This document shows positions 32,112-40,055 of a stretch of 40,055 bases of DNA, in pieces. Position 1 is the stretch's first letter, and every line of letters starts with the position of its first letter. Source of the DNA: an uncultured Enterobacteriaceae bacterium (GTDB lineage: Bacteria; Pseudomonadota; Gammaproteobacteria; Enterobacterales; Enterobacteriaceae); NCBI GenBank assembly GCA_945271245.1, contig CALYPF010000010.1, positions 1-40,055 on the forward strand, written 5' to 3'. A program made the position numbers and the translations under genes. Below the pieces are notes generated by a model. The model saw only the letters and a list, made by a program, of their open reading frames with translations, made no database searches and was not told the DNA's origin.

Positions 32112-32846
32112 TCAGCGCACAGGTATAACCTCACCCTGCCAACCATTTCGTGAATGAAGCCTGCCAATGACCAATAACTCCCCGGCTTCAGCGCGCACTA
32201 CCAGCTGCCCAAATTCATCCCAGCAGGCGCTTCGCCCGACGCAGCGCGGTGAATCGCTTTCATTAATCTGATTTGCCATTAACACGGGCATATTGTATTT
32301 GTGCGCCCAATGTTGCAGATACATAACGTCATTTTGCCAGCTAGTTTCAGAAATGCTATGTCCGGTGACGTACAGATCTGCGCCCAAAAGCGCCGCGCTA
32401 CGCGGCAGCGATTCATCGTTGCAGGCCGTATGCACTGCCATTGCAAAACTTCGCCCACGCTGACCTAAAACCGAGGTGCCGGGAATGGGGGAGCACCAGT
32501 CAGCGTGTGCCCCTCGGGGGCTTAAACAGGAAATACGCTTATTGTCAGGCATAAAACTGAGCGCGCCGGCGGGTTGGCCGCAGGCATCTTTGTGCACCAG
32601 CCCGACGACAATAGTCATTGCGTGCTTAACCGCTGCCTGCTGTAGCGGTGCCAGTAGAGGGGAGTGGAGTACATTCTCACAGCATTCCCGCATATCGTCG
32701 CCGTGTAATGACGCTTCAGGAAAGATGAGTAAGTCGACGCTCTCGCTGGCAGCACGCTCAATAAAATCGAGGTGGGGAACGATATTGGCACCTATCCCCC
32801 CAGAACGAGTGGCGTATTGTGCAGCAGCAATATTCCATAACAACAT
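32112..32846 (-). CDS. yobB: YobB-like carbon–nitrogen hydrolase (nitrilase superfamily)
   Basis: A 244-residue nitrilase-superfamily protein next to holE, the position of yobB in E. coli. The Glu of the catalytic triad is present (LLIFPEAS, Glu44), as is a cysteine in the nucleophile region (HTACNDES, Cys142, where CxD-type motifs are usual). The central catalytic lysine normally found in a YxK motif near residue 110 is not evident; that segment reads KRISCLSPRGAH. Either the lysine is displaced or the enzyme is inactive or atypical. The start follows an AAGGAC site. Substrate unknown. Confidence 0.78.
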   Translation of the reverse strand: MLLWNIAAAQYATRSGGIGANIVPHLDFIERAASESVDLLIFPEASLHGDDMRECCENVLHSPLLAPLQQAAVKHAMTIVVGLVHKDACGQPAGALSFMPDNKRISCLSPRGAHADWCSPIPGTSVLGQRGRSFAMAVHTACNDESLPRSAALLGADLYVTGHSISETSWQNDVMYLQHWAHKYNMPVLMANQINESDSPRCVGRSACWDEFGQLVVRAEAGELLVIGRLHSRNGWQGEVIPVR

Positions 32847-32974
32847 AACGACGTCCTTCTATCTTACACGTTGTGCGCGCATAAATGCCCAAAGCATGAA
32901 TGGGTCGCTTTGGTGTGATGGTTTTAAAATGAGGAATTGCTTATTCCTGTCGTCGGTGATGAAACCTGCTGTTG

Positions 32975-33205
32975 TTATTTTGACTTTGGCTCATAGGGAA
33001 GACGAGACAAACTCACGGACACTAGCCGATGCTCGGCGAGCCGTTCCCGAAACCATGACCGCAGCGCTTCTGGTTGTTCTCGCTCAACCGCTTCAGCGAC
33101 GACGGGCATATTATAGCGTTCTTTGAAAGCAACGCCTGCGGCGGCCAGATCAACATTGATTTTATCCATTTCGTCCTGGGGTAATAATGCAAGATTATGA
33201 TTCAT
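32975..33205 (-). CDS. holE: DNA polymerase III theta subunit HolE
   Basis: Small subunit of the polymerase III core that binds the epsilon proofreading exonuclease and stabilises it. The 76 residues match E. coli in length and almost throughout: [20 protein letters not shown] followed by [20 protein letters not shown] and a C-terminal [11 protein letters not shown]. It is flanked by yobB on the same strand and by the divergent yobA, as in E. coli. Confidence 0.96.
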   Translation of the reverse strand: MNHNLALLPQDEMDKINVDLAAAGVAFKERYNMPVVAEAVEREQPEALRSWFRERLAEHRLVSVSLSRLPYEPKSK

Positions 33206-33356
33206 TCTGGCCTCCGTAATTCAGTAGCAAAACGTTACTGTTTACCATCAAAAATAACAAGTGTTTATGTCATCGAACGCCGTGATATCGCTGGATTTGT
33301 ACTGTTTGACGGAGTTATGCTTTGTGGGTGATTGATAATAAAAAGGAATGTTTTAG

Positions 33357-33725
33357 ATGAAAATGTGTAAAAAAGCGCTACTTGCTTTTAGCCTGTTTTT
33401 GGGGGGGATTCCGAGTGTGGCGCTGGCGCATGCCCATTTAGTAACTCAGCGGCCGGCGGCCGATAGCGTAGTAACCTCGGAAACTGATCGTCTGACATTA
33501 ATTTTCTCCGAAGGTGTAGAGCGCGCTTTTAGCGGGGTCATTATTACAGGGGCCGGGCAGAAAGAAATTAGTACTGGAGCGTTAATCGTTTCCGGGGAAC
33601 ATCATACGCATGTTCAGGTACCTCTAAAGGCGAAGCTTGCGCCTGGTCAGTATCAGGTTGCCTGGCGCGTGGTGTCCGTGGACGGACATAAAACCCAGGG
33701 GCAGTACCACTTCAGTATAAAATAA
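33357..33725 (+). CDS. yobA: CopC-family periplasmic copper protein YobA
   Basis: A 122-residue secreted protein with a signal peptide of about 24 residues ending VALA, so the mature protein starts HAHLVTQRPA. An N-terminal histidine and the later DGHKTQGQYHF segment are the copper(II) ligands typical of CopC. It is the first gene of the yobA-yebZ-yebY operon; yebZ starts one base after its stop. In E. coli the operon belongs to copper-related envelope functions, but the precise role is not settled. Confidence 0.93.
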   Translation: MKMCKKALLAFSLFLGGIPSVALAHAHLVTQRPAADSVVTSETDRLTLIFSEGVERAFSGVIITGAGQKEISTGALIVSGEHHTHVQVPLKAKLAPGQYQVAWRVVSVDGHKTQGQYHFSIK

Positions 33726-33726
33726 T

Positions 33727-34590
33727 ATGCTCGCGCTGAGTTATGTAGTTCTCAGATTTCTCCATTTTGGTGCATTGATGCTGACCACCGGCGCGGCAGC
33801 GAGTGTGATTTGCCTGACGTATGGGCAGTTCGCTAAAGTGATGCAAGGCCGCTTACTCCGTTTTGGCAGGCCCGTTATAGGCATGAGCGCGCTGGCGGCA
33901 ACCCTGATGCTATTCATTCAGGGGGGGCTTATGGGGCAAGGATGGCCAGATACCATTAACCCTGCAATTTGGCGCGCTGTCGTGGGCACTCACTTTGGGC
34001 AAATATGGATATGGCAAATTCTGCTGGCCTGGATATCGGTCGTTATTAGCATTATTTCATTACGCTATTTATCGCTATTGCTACTATGGATTGGCATCGT
34101 TCAGATAATACTATTGGCCGATATCGGGCATTCCGGCGCGCACGGTGGAATTTTGGTACTCACGGATATCCTGCACCTTTTGGCCGCTACCTGGTGGATT
34201 GGCGGATTACTGCCGCTACTGATCGGTATGCAGATGGCGAATAAGCCACGCTGGCGCCGGGCTGCGGTGCATGCCATGTTACGTTTTTCCCAATATGGCC
34301 ATTTGGCGGTGGTTATGGTCATTATTGCCGGCATCGCCAACGCGGTATTGATTGCTGGCTGGCCGCCGGCGTGGGGAAGCGGCTATGTGCAGTTGCTTCT
34401 CTTTAAGTGTGGACTGGTGGCGTTGATGGTTTTCATCGCGCTGGTTAACCGATATTGGTTGGTCCCGCGCTTCTCTAAATGTGCGGATATGGCTCATCGC
34501 TATTTTATTCGAATGACAATACTGGAGTTTGCGCTGGGCATGGGCGCTATTGCATGTGTTAGTCTATTTGCCACGTGGCAACCTTTTTAA
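33727..34590 (+). CDS. yebZ: CopD-family inner-membrane protein YebZ
   Basis: A 287-residue membrane protein with about eight helices, of the CopD/PcoD family thought to pass copper across the inner membrane. Conserved histidines include those in FLHFGALM near residue 12, [17 protein letters not shown] near 148 and [12 protein letters not shown] near 192. It starts one base after yobA and is followed within 15 bases by yebY. Confidence 0.93.
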   Translation: MLALSYVVLRFLHFGALMLTTGAAASVICLTYGQFAKVMQGRLLRFGRPVIGMSALAATLMLFIQGGLMGQGWPDTINPAIWRAVVGTHFGQIWIWQILLAWISVVISIISLRYLSLLLLWIGIVQIILLADIGHSGAHGGILVLTDILHLLAATWWIGGLLPLLIGMQMANKPRWRRAAVHAMLRFSQYGHLAVVMVIIAGIANAVLIAGWPPAWGSGYVQLLLFKCGLVALMVFIALVNRYWLVPRFSKCADMAHRYFIRMTILEFALGMGAIACVSLFATWQPF

Positions 34591-34604
34591 TAATAGAAAA
34601 AGAT

Positions 34605-34952
34605 ATGATGAAGATAAGATGCGCGCTGGCGGTACTTTTATTAACTGTCGCAGGGTCTGCGTTCGCGAAGCCGCAGATCATTACCGTTAGCCGATTTGAA
34701 ATCGGAAAGGATAATTGGCCATTTAACCGGGAAGAAGTGATGTTAGCCTGTCGACCAGGGAATGTGGTGTTTGTGATAAACCCTGCGACGTTAATGCAAT
34801 ATCCTCTTAATGCCGAGGCGGAAAAAGAGGTGGCGTCGGGAAAAACACGCGGTGAACCTATCGTGACAATTCAGGCTGACGATCCGCAGGTTAAAGGGCA
34901 GAAAAAGGATCTTCAGCCATTTATGGCGCGCGCGCAGCGGCTGTGCCAGTGA
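34605..34952 (+). CDS. yebY: YebY, DUF2511 periplasmic protein
   Basis: A 115-residue secreted protein of unknown function, third gene of the copper-related operon. I chose the ATG at 34605, which gives a normal signal peptide ([21 protein letters not shown]) and matches E. coli YebY; the longer frame starts inside yebZ. The mature part reads [20 protein letters not shown] and has two cysteines (in MLACRPGN and at the end, RLCQ) that could form a disulfide. Confidence 0.93.
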   Translation: MMKIRCALAVLLLTVAGSAFAKPQIITVSRFEIGKDNWPFNREEVMLACRPGNVVFVINPATLMQYPLNAEAEKEVASGKTRGEPIVTIQADDPQVKGQKKDLQPFMARAQRLCQ

Positions 34953-34978
34953 CTTTATTGGATTCGATAAATAAATGG

Positions 34979-35001
34979 CCCCAAATGGGGCTGTTTTTTT
35001 A
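34979..35001 (+). terminator. Intrinsic terminator after yebY
   Basis: GCCCC–AAAT–GGGGC followed by TG and a run of eight T residues, 27 bases past the yebY stop. Confidence 0.88.
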
Positions 35002-35144
35002 TTGCCAACTAAAAACCACGTCCTATGGGCGTCGTCATCAACAGATTTTTGCTCTGCCTTATTGTTTTGGGATTTAAATCTCACCAGACTGGCAGAGACT
35101 TTTTTAAGAAATTTGGTATGCCCCACTGGGGCATCAAAGCAATA

Positions 35145-35174
35145 CCGCCTTCTATGAAGGCGGATTTTTATTTA
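35145..35174 (+). terminator. Second plus-strand terminator hairpin before SdsR
   Basis: CCGCCTTC–TAT–GAAGGCGG forms an eight-pair stem followed by ATTTTTATTT. A smaller hairpin (ATGCCCC–ACT–GGGGCAT) lies just before it at 35118–35134. Together they insulate sdsR from upstream transcription. No gene was recognised between this and the yebY terminator. Confidence 0.78.
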
Positions 35175-35224
35175 TCGTAGCCTTGCAGGCTGGCAAAGCC
35201 TGGAGACTCATCTATGCTTATAAG

Positions 35225-35326
35225 GCAGGGCGATTAGCCTGCATTAATGCCAACTTTTAGCGCACGGCTCTCTCCCAAGAGCCATTTCCCTGGACCGAAT
35301 ACAGGAATCGTATTCGGTCTCTTTTT
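35225..35326 (+). ncRNA. sdsR: SdsR (RyeB) small RNA
   Basis: Stationary-phase, RpoS-dependent small RNA that acts with Hfq on several mRNAs. From CCTGCATTAATGCCAAC on, the sequence matches E. coli and Salmonella SdsR almost base for base, including CGCACGGCTCTCTCCC and the final hairpin CCGAATAC–AGGAATC–GTATTCGG followed by TCTCTTTTT. An RpoS-like -10 (CTATGCTTA, 35212–35220) sits just upstream. In relatives the antisense RNA SraC (RyeA) covers this locus on the other strand; its ends cannot be placed here. It lies beside yebY as in E. coli, but pphA, its usual other neighbour, is missing. Confidence 0.93.
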
Positions 35327-35528
35327 GTTATTTCTTCGCATATCCGTAACGGTAAGGAATGCAGACTGTTCTGTTACAATAATGTAAACTTTTTATTTTA
35401 TGTGTCCAGGCATTTTTAACTTCGTCAGGTGAAAACAGATAGCCGCCGCGGCCATTTACTGGAAACAGAAGCTTAAGAGCTATTAACGACGACAAAAGAG
35501 CGGGAGTGGGAACCCCCGTCGCTTTCAA

Positions 35529-36152
35529 TCATTCTTTTGTTAGAGCGTCAAAGCTTACCATCAGGTTGCGATAATCAGGAATATGCTTGCTAAACAGCGC
35601 GCCCAGGCCTTCGACATCGTTGCGCCAGTCGCGATGTAGTTCACAGGCAACGCCGAACCAGGTCATTAATTGTGCTCCTGCCTGAGTCATACGCTGCTAG
35701 GCAGCATTACGCGTAATTTCATTGAATGTGCCAGACGCATCGGTAACCACAAATACCTCATAGCCGGCTTCAATGGCAGAGAGTGCAGGAAAGGCAACGC
35801 ACACTTCTGTCACTACCCCGGCGATAATAAGCTGCTTTTTCCCGGTTGCTTTTACCGCATTGACAAAATCTTCATTGTCCCAGGCGTTAATATTGCCGGG
35901 GCGGGCGATATAAGGCGCCTTCGGGAATTGCGCTTTTAATTCTGGGACCAGCGGGCCGTTAGGGCCGGTTTCAAAGCTGGTAGTCAGAATCGTGGGTAAT
36001 TTAAAATATTCGGCTAAATCAGCCAGTGCCAGCACATTATTTTTGAATTTATCCGGATCGATGTCGCGCACCAGAGACAGCAGGCCCGTTTGATGATCGA
36101 CCATTAATACTGCGGCATCATTTTTATCAAGGCGAACATAAGGTTTACTCAT
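35529..36152 (-). pseudogene. ycaC: ycaC-like isochorismatase-family hydrolase, amber stop in frame
   Basis: Homologue of E. coli YcaC (cysteine-hydrolase fold, octameric, substrate unknown). The start MSKPYVRLDKNDAAVLMVDHQ and the body, including the nucleophile region VVTEVCVAFPA, are intact. At codon 152 a TAG (35697–35699) stands where E. coli has tryptophan (TGG), after NEITRNAA. Downstream the same frame remains fully homologous for 55 more codons (QRMTQAGAQLMTWFGVACEL, then IPDYRNLM) to a TGA at 35529–35531, giving the normal length of 207 codons. Only one base change separates it from an intact gene, so decay is recent, or the stop is read through. An in-frame extension upstream of 36152 is not needed. 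It follows the pirin gene on the same strand. Confidence 0.85.
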
Positions 36153-36217
36153 AGCGTATTTCTCCAGCCAGATGTGATTCAAGGTGAGTGTCGGTCACCG
36201 GCGGTGACCGACGTTTT

Positions 36218-37084
36218 TTAGACCGGCATGATGCCAAAGCGTCCCTGAGTGACATCATCAATCGCCTGTTCAATTTCCCGTTGGCTATTCATCACGAACG
36301 GGCCGTGACCGACAATAGGCTCATCGATAGGCTCACCGTTGAGCAGTAATACAATGGCCTCATTGTTTGCTTCCAGCGATAAGGCTTCCGCGCTGTTATC
36401 TAGAATGGCCAGCTGGCTTTCACGTATTACGGTCTCTTCGTTAAGCAACAGCGTTCCTTTCACAACAACCAGCGCGGTGGTCCAGCCTTGTGGCAAAGTA
36501 AAGGTGGTTTTACCTCCTTGCGCCAGTCGAATATCCCAAATATTCATCGGCGTATAAGTATGAGCCGGGCCAGAGTGGCCTTCACAGGTACCGGCAATAA
36601 TCCGGATTTTCCCCGCCGCGTCGGGGAGCAAAATGTCCGGTATATCGCCGTTGGTAATGCTTTGGTAATTGGGCGGTGCCAGTTTATTTTTAGCCGGCAG
36701 GTTTACCCATAGCTGTATCATTTCCAGTTCACCGCCTGTTTGCGTGAACGCCGGCGAATGAAACTCTTCATGTAAAATACCGGCGCCAGCGGTCATCCAC
36801 TGCACATCGCCGGGGCCGATTACGCCACCGCGCCCCGTCGAATCACGATGAGCGACTTCACCTTTATAAACAATAGTGACCGTTTCAAAACCGCGGTGCG
36901 GGTGCTGTCCAACACCACGCGGGGTCTGTGCCGGCTCAAACTGCGCTGGCCCCGCGTAATCCAGCAGTAAAAAAGGGCTCAATTGTTTACCCTGATTATG
37001 GTACGAAAACAGTGAACGTACCGGGAAACCGTTGCCTACCCAATGCGCTCGCGGCGCGTCATAGAGGCCGAGAATTTTTTTCAT
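36218..37084 (-). CDS. Pirin family protein
   Basis: A 288-residue bicupin of the pirin family. The N-terminal cupin carries the metal-site motifs HPHRGFETVTIVYKGEVAHRDS near residues 62–83 and ILHEEFHSP near 104–112, typical of iron-binding pirins with possible quercetinase or redox-sensing activity. The exact function is unknown. Start supported by AAGGAG. It probably forms an operon with the downstream ycaC pseudogene and is divergent from a LysR regulator, a common arrangement that suggests the regulator controls it. Confidence 0.9.
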   Translation of the reverse strand: MKKILGLYDAPRAHWVGNGFPVRSLFSYHNQGKQLSPFLLLDYAGPAQFEPAQTPRGVGQHPHRGFETVTIVYKGEVAHRDSTGRGGVIGPGDVQWMTAGAGILHEEFHSPAFTQTGGELEMIQLWVNLPAKNKLAPPNYQSITNGDIPDILLPDAAGKIRIIAGTCEGHSGPAHTYTPMNIWDIRLAQGGKTTFTLPQGWTTALVVVKGTLLLNEETVIRESQLAILDNSAEALSLEANNEAIVLLLNGEPIDEPIVGHGPFVMNSQREIEQAIDDVTQGRFGIMPV

Positions 37085-37193
37085 TGATTTGCTCCTTCGT
37101 ATTTCTTTCTGTCATTAACGATAAAACAGGAACTATGAGCACATAAGATGGCTAAAATAGATAACAGTGTTCTATTTATGAGACAACAAAGTA

Positions 37194-38102
37194 ATGATGC
37201 CTGATTTCAATGATCTGTACTTTTTTGTGAATGTGGTCGACCACGGCGGTTTTGCCCCCGCAGGGCGGGCGCTTGGCCTGCCAAAGTCAAAATTAAGTCG
37301 TCGCATTGCCGCACTTGAAGAGCGATTAAAAACCCAATTGATTCAGCGAACCACCCGGCGCTTTTATGTGACTGAAATTGGCCAGCAATACTATGAGCAC
37401 TGCAAAGCGATGATAATTGAGGCTCAGGCGGCGCAGGATGTTATTGATAAGATGCGCGCGGTGCCGCAGGGGGTTATCCGTCTGTCCTGCCCGATTGCGC
37501 TATTACATTTGTACGCAGGCGAAATGCTGGCGGATTTTATGGCGCGTTATCCTCAAATCACTGTTCATCTGGAAGCAACTAACCGCCGCGTGGATATTGT
37601 GGGGGAGGGGCTGGATATTGCTATTCGGGTGAGGCCAGCACCTCTTCAGGACAGCAGCCTTATTATGCGCGTATTAGCGGAGCGTAAACAGTGCCTGGTG
37701 GCCAGCCCGGCATTAATAAAACAGTACGGTTTTCCGGAACACCCCGATGCGCTCGGTGCGTTGCCTGCAATGGGCAATAGCGACGGAGAGGGTAGTTATC
37801 ACTGGTTACTTTATGGGCCCGATGATGAAGCGATGACGGTGACCTATCAACCGCGTTTTGTCACTTCGGATATGATTGCGCTATGCGAAGCTGCTACCGC
37901 TGGCGTAGGCGTGGTGCAGCTTCCTGCGCCAATGATAGCCGGTCATCTGGCGACAGGGAGATTAATCAGGATAGTTCCCGAATGGGCGCCACGGGTGGAA
38001 ATAATTCATGCCGTATTTTCAAGCCGGCGGGGGTTGTTGCCTTCGGTACGCACGCTAATTGATTATTTAGCGCAGCGTTTCGCCACTATATTTACAGAAT
38101 AA
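37194..38102 (+). CDS. LysR-family transcriptional regulator
   Basis: A 302-residue LysR-type regulator. The N-terminal winged helix-turn-helix is clear (FVNVVDHGGFAPAGRALGLP followed by KSKLSRRIAALEERLKT), and the C-terminal effector-binding domain follows (about residues 90–295). Two adjacent ATG codons (37194 and 37197) could start it. It is divergent from the pirin–ycaC pair, with about 110 bases between, the classical layout for local control. Effector unknown. Confidence 0.91.
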   Translation: MMPDFNDLYFFVNVVDHGGFAPAGRALGLPKSKLSRRIAALEERLKTQLIQRTTRRFYVTEIGQQYYEHCKAMIIEAQAAQDVIDKMRAVPQGVIRLSCPIALLHLYAGEMLADFMARYPQITVHLEATNRRVDIVGEGLDIAIRVRPAPLQDSSLIMRVLAERKQCLVASPALIKQYGFPEHPDALGALPAMGNSDGEGSYHWLLYGPDDEAMTVTYQPRFVTSDMIALCEAATAGVGVVQLPAPMIAGHLATGRLIRIVPEWAPRVEIIHAVFSSRRGLLPSVRTLIDYLAQRFATIFTE

Positions 38103-38351
38103 ACGATGCCGTCAGCCCCGTATAAGTGCGTGCCTGGAACATAACGTTTTATGGCGCGCGCAGATTTCTGATTTTAGAGATTAGGGTTTTCGGCGCTGGT
38201 ATAAATAACCGTATGTCATCCATTATTTATAATCCTTGCATACGTTATCATTCCAGCGAAATATAATGTTTATTAACGTTATCTCGGCTGGTTGCTTATT
38301 GTCTGGAATGCTATGTTATTGCCATTTTGGGACACAGGAAAAGGTCAAATA
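38103..38351. other. LysR–CPBP intergenic region
   Basis: About 250 bases. No gene apart from the possible upstream extension of the CPBP protease frame, which is open from about 38277. No clear terminator for the LysR gene. Confidence 0.45.
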
Positions 38352-39176
38352 ATGTGGGTATTACTGGCTATATCATTATTATCGTTGCGCTTTAACCGGC
38401 TTATTGCTGTATTAATATTAGCCTGCAGTTGCGTATGGGGTTATATCAACGATGTTATCCAGCCTGTGGGCGCGGGGTTTATCATCGCTCTCGCCGCGCT
38501 GGCGCTAGTATCCACGCGTCTACAGCGCCGGCCGACGCTACGCATTGCCGTGGAGATTATCGCTTTGCTGGCGGCAGTGGCGTTAACAATGCATTGGATC
38601 CCTGGCTTTAATAACCCTCGCATCGTGGAAAATAGCGTACTGGGCCCGCGTAGCATTCCTTTTGGTTTTAGTTTTAATTTTGATAAGGCGCTGGTGCCGT
38701 TTATATTAATGATTGCACTACCGTCGCTGTTTGTCAGTGCGCCACCGGTAAGGGTTGCACGCTGGTGTTGGGGAGCGTTAATACTGTGCGTACCCGGCAT
38801 TTTATTGATAGCCATGGGGGCCGCCGGGCTAAAACTGGAACTGCACTGGCCGACATGGCTGCCGGCATTTGTTCTGGCTAACCTATTTTTTGTCTCGCTG
38901 GCGGAAGAGGCTTTATTTCGCGGGTATTTACAACAGCGTTTATCATTGATGATGCCGCCCGTCGTCGCTTTATGTCTGACTAGCATACTGTTTGGTGCAC
39001 TGCATGCGGCTGGTGGGCCATTACTGATGCTATTCGCCGGGATTAGCGGGCTAGTGTATGGTCTGGCCTGGATGTGGAGCGGCAGGCTATGGGTGAGTAC
39101 GCTGTTTCATTTTGGGTTAAATATGTGCCATTTATTACTTTTTACCTATCCTGCGCTGCGACCTGCCATCAGTTAG
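38352..39176 (+). CDS. CPBP-family intramembrane metalloprotease
   Basis: A polytopic membrane protein of 274 residues from the chosen start, of the CPBP (CAAX protease/bacteriocin-processing) family. The glutamate motif EEALFRGYLQQRL (about residues 185–197), the second motif FGALH (His218) and the third, FHFGLN (His253, Asn257), are all present, so it should be active. I chose the ATG at 38352 for its good upstream site (AGGAAAAGG); alternatives are an ATG at 38313 and a TTG at 38292. Targets are unknown; such proteins can process prenylated or bacteriocin-like substrates. It belongs to the block inserted between sdsR and yebW. Confidence 0.87.
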   Translation: MWVLLAISLLSLRFNRLIAVLILACSCVWGYINDVIQPVGAGFIIALAALALVSTRLQRRPTLRIAVEIIALLAAVALTMHWIPGFNNPRIVENSVLGPRSIPFGFSFNFDKALVPFILMIALPSLFVSAPPVRVARWCWGALILCVPGILLIAMGAAGLKLELHWPTWLPAFVLANLFFVSLAEEALFRGYLQQRLSLMMPPVVALCLTSILFGALHAAGGPLLMLFAGISGLVYGLAWMWSGRLWVSTLFHFGLNMCHLLLFTYPALRPAIS

Positions 39177-39779
39177 GCGCCTGAAGTCTACGCGGCGGCT
39201 GGCAGATAACAAGCTGGCCGCTTAGCAGTGCGCCCTCAACGATAAATTTTTTATACCGAAAAGTATCTGTGTCATGAATGCGGTGCGGCGTTAATCACTG
39301 CCTTTTCTTAGGTGCGTATCCCGGCGCATAAACAGGGATATAGGGGATTAATATCTGCGCGTATAGCTCAGCACATAAAATAAAGCCTCACGCCTAAGGT
39401 GCTATTCCAGAAAACCCGAGCGACAGAAAGGCCAGACATTAAACAGCGGAAGTTTTTTTGAATACTCTCCGTATTACAGGTAGCGTTGAGCTATAGGCTA
39501 ATATTTTCCTTTGGCGATGAGCTAATAATCGGCGGAGGTTTAATATTCGCGATTATACCGAGCGTAGTTATTGGCCGGTAGCTACATAAACAAAACCTAT
39601 CCAGGAAAAGTAAAGCCGCTAATAATAAGCTGAAAAATAAATAACCGCCTTAATTAAAATATTACGGCCTGACCTATCGGTAAAACGGCGGGAATAGGCG
39701 CATCTCGGCGCCTGAAATAGTACTAAAATTAACCACCACTTTTTGAGTCACGCTATTTGTTTCAACCGATGCAGTGAAT
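39177..39779. other. Non-coding region between CPBP gene and yebW
   Basis: About 600 bases, AT-rich in its middle part, with no credible gene or known RNA on either strand. A small stem, AGGCGC–GCGCCT at 39696–39713, lies downstream of yebW on the minus strand but lacks a T run. In E. coli pphA lies between sdsR and yebW; no remnant of it was recognised here. Confidence 0.45.
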
Positions 39780-39980
39780 CTAGCGCCGCCAAATATCACT
39801 GTATTGCTGTGCAGGTTGCCAGAACCCACCAAAGGATTTATCCACTGGATAACACCCCCCATGCCGCATACGCTGATCGGCCATAGCGTTCAGGCACTGC
39901 TGCTCTGTGTTGTAAACATCGACGACCTTATCGTCACAGCCGCTGTGAAGATAACAAACAAATAATACCAGCGCGAACAT
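39780..39980 (-). CDS. yebW: YebW, small conserved protein
   Basis: A 66-residue protein matching E. coli YebW (63 residues): it begins MFALVLFVCYLHSGCDDKVV, continues VDVYNTEQQCLNAMADQR and ends GFWQPAQQYSDIWRR. Four cysteines and a hydrophobic N-terminus suggest a small exported or membrane-linked protein; function unknown. I chose the ATG at 39980 to match the family; the frame stays open seven codons upstream. An AGAGGG site precedes the start. A possible insertion-sequence end lies about 35 bases upstream. Confidence 0.88.
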   Translation of the reverse strand: MFALVLFVCYLHSGCDDKVVDVYNTEQQCLNAMADQRMRHGGCYPVDKSFGGFWQPAQQYSDIWRR

Positions 39981-40016
39981 GCCGCCCTCTGCCAAATCCA
40001 TTGTGTGTTACCAACG

Positions 40017-40055
40017 GTGCAAAACTGATCCACCCCAGCGGTTGAAAACTGATCC
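40017..40055. mobile_element. Possible insertion-sequence end, cut by window edge
   Basis: The last bases contain two near-direct repeats, AAAACTGATCC at 40021–40031 and GAAAACTGATCC at 40044–40055, 24 bases apart. Repeated GGATCAGTTTT-type sequences are seen at the ends of some IS21-family elements, which carry several internal terminal repeats. The element itself would lie to the right, outside the window, so this is a tentative call. Confidence 0.38.

Noticed and set aside
31947-32153. A 68-codon frame opening with TTG between eda and yobB
   Set aside because: No ribosome site, runs antisense into yobB, and its sequence includes the perfect hairpin at 32067–32089, which favours non-coding DNA.
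34791-35126. A 111-codon minus-strand frame spanning the yebY terminator
   Set aside because: It runs antisense through the yebY 3' end and through a strong intrinsic terminator; no homologue recognised.
35328-35528. A 66-codon minus-strand frame between SdsR and ycaC
   Set aside because: It overlaps where the antisense RNA SraC is expected in relatives and resembles no known protein; start and ribosome site are not convincing.

Overview
The window is an enterobacterial (Enterobacteriaceae-type) chromosome segment. Gene order and protein sequences closely follow the Escherichia coli argS–cutC–cmoBA–aspS–ruvCAB–znuACB–lpxM–pykA–zwf–edd–eda region. Differences in residues and gene content suggest a related genus rather than E. 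coli itself; the genus cannot be named from the sequence alone. No tRNA, rRNA or CRISPR was found.

Layout. 386–4048 (minus) holds a torYZ-type operon: a membrane-anchored pentaheme cytochrome c and a Tat-exported molybdoenzyme. 4548–7962 holds argS (minus), then yecM and cutC (plus). The end of cutC appears to encode the sigma-E-dependent small RNA MicL. 8058–10035 is AT-rich accessory sequence with two small lipoprotein genes in tandem, one of only 24 residues, and weak traces of decayed coding sequence. 10036–13648 (minus) carries cmoBA (tRNA wobble-uridine modification), yecN, yecE and yecD. 13973–19284 (plus) carries aspS, nudB, yebC, ruvC, ruvA and ruvB, covering translation and Holliday-junction processing. 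19754–22301 is the divergent zinc-uptake locus znuCB/znuA with a clear Zur box between. mepM and lpxM (cell envelope) follow. 25529–31682 is central carbon metabolism: pykA (minus), then zwf, edd and eda (plus), i.e. entry to the pentose-phosphate and Entner–Doudoroff routes. 32112–34952 holds yobB, holE and the copper-resistance-like yobA-yebZ-yebY operon. The small RNA SdsR follows. Then comes an inserted block: a ycaC gene with an amber stop, a pirin, a LysR regulator and a CPBP protease. yebW and a possible insertion-sequence end close the window.

Main points of interest. (1) hexR, the repressor gene normally between pykA and zwf, is missing; a 20-codon relic of its C-terminus remains beside pykA. 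zwf and edd-eda may therefore lack their usual repressor unless a copy lies elsewhere. (2) ycaC is intact except for one in-frame TAG where tryptophan is expected. (3) Compared with E. coli, the purT–exoX block between eda and yobB is absent, and pphA between sdsR and yebW is replaced by the ycaC–pirin–LysR–CPBP block. (4) A sigma-E promoter-like site inside cutC lies at the right distance from the terminator to make MicL. I found no wholly new multi-gene system; the least explained segment is 8058–10035.
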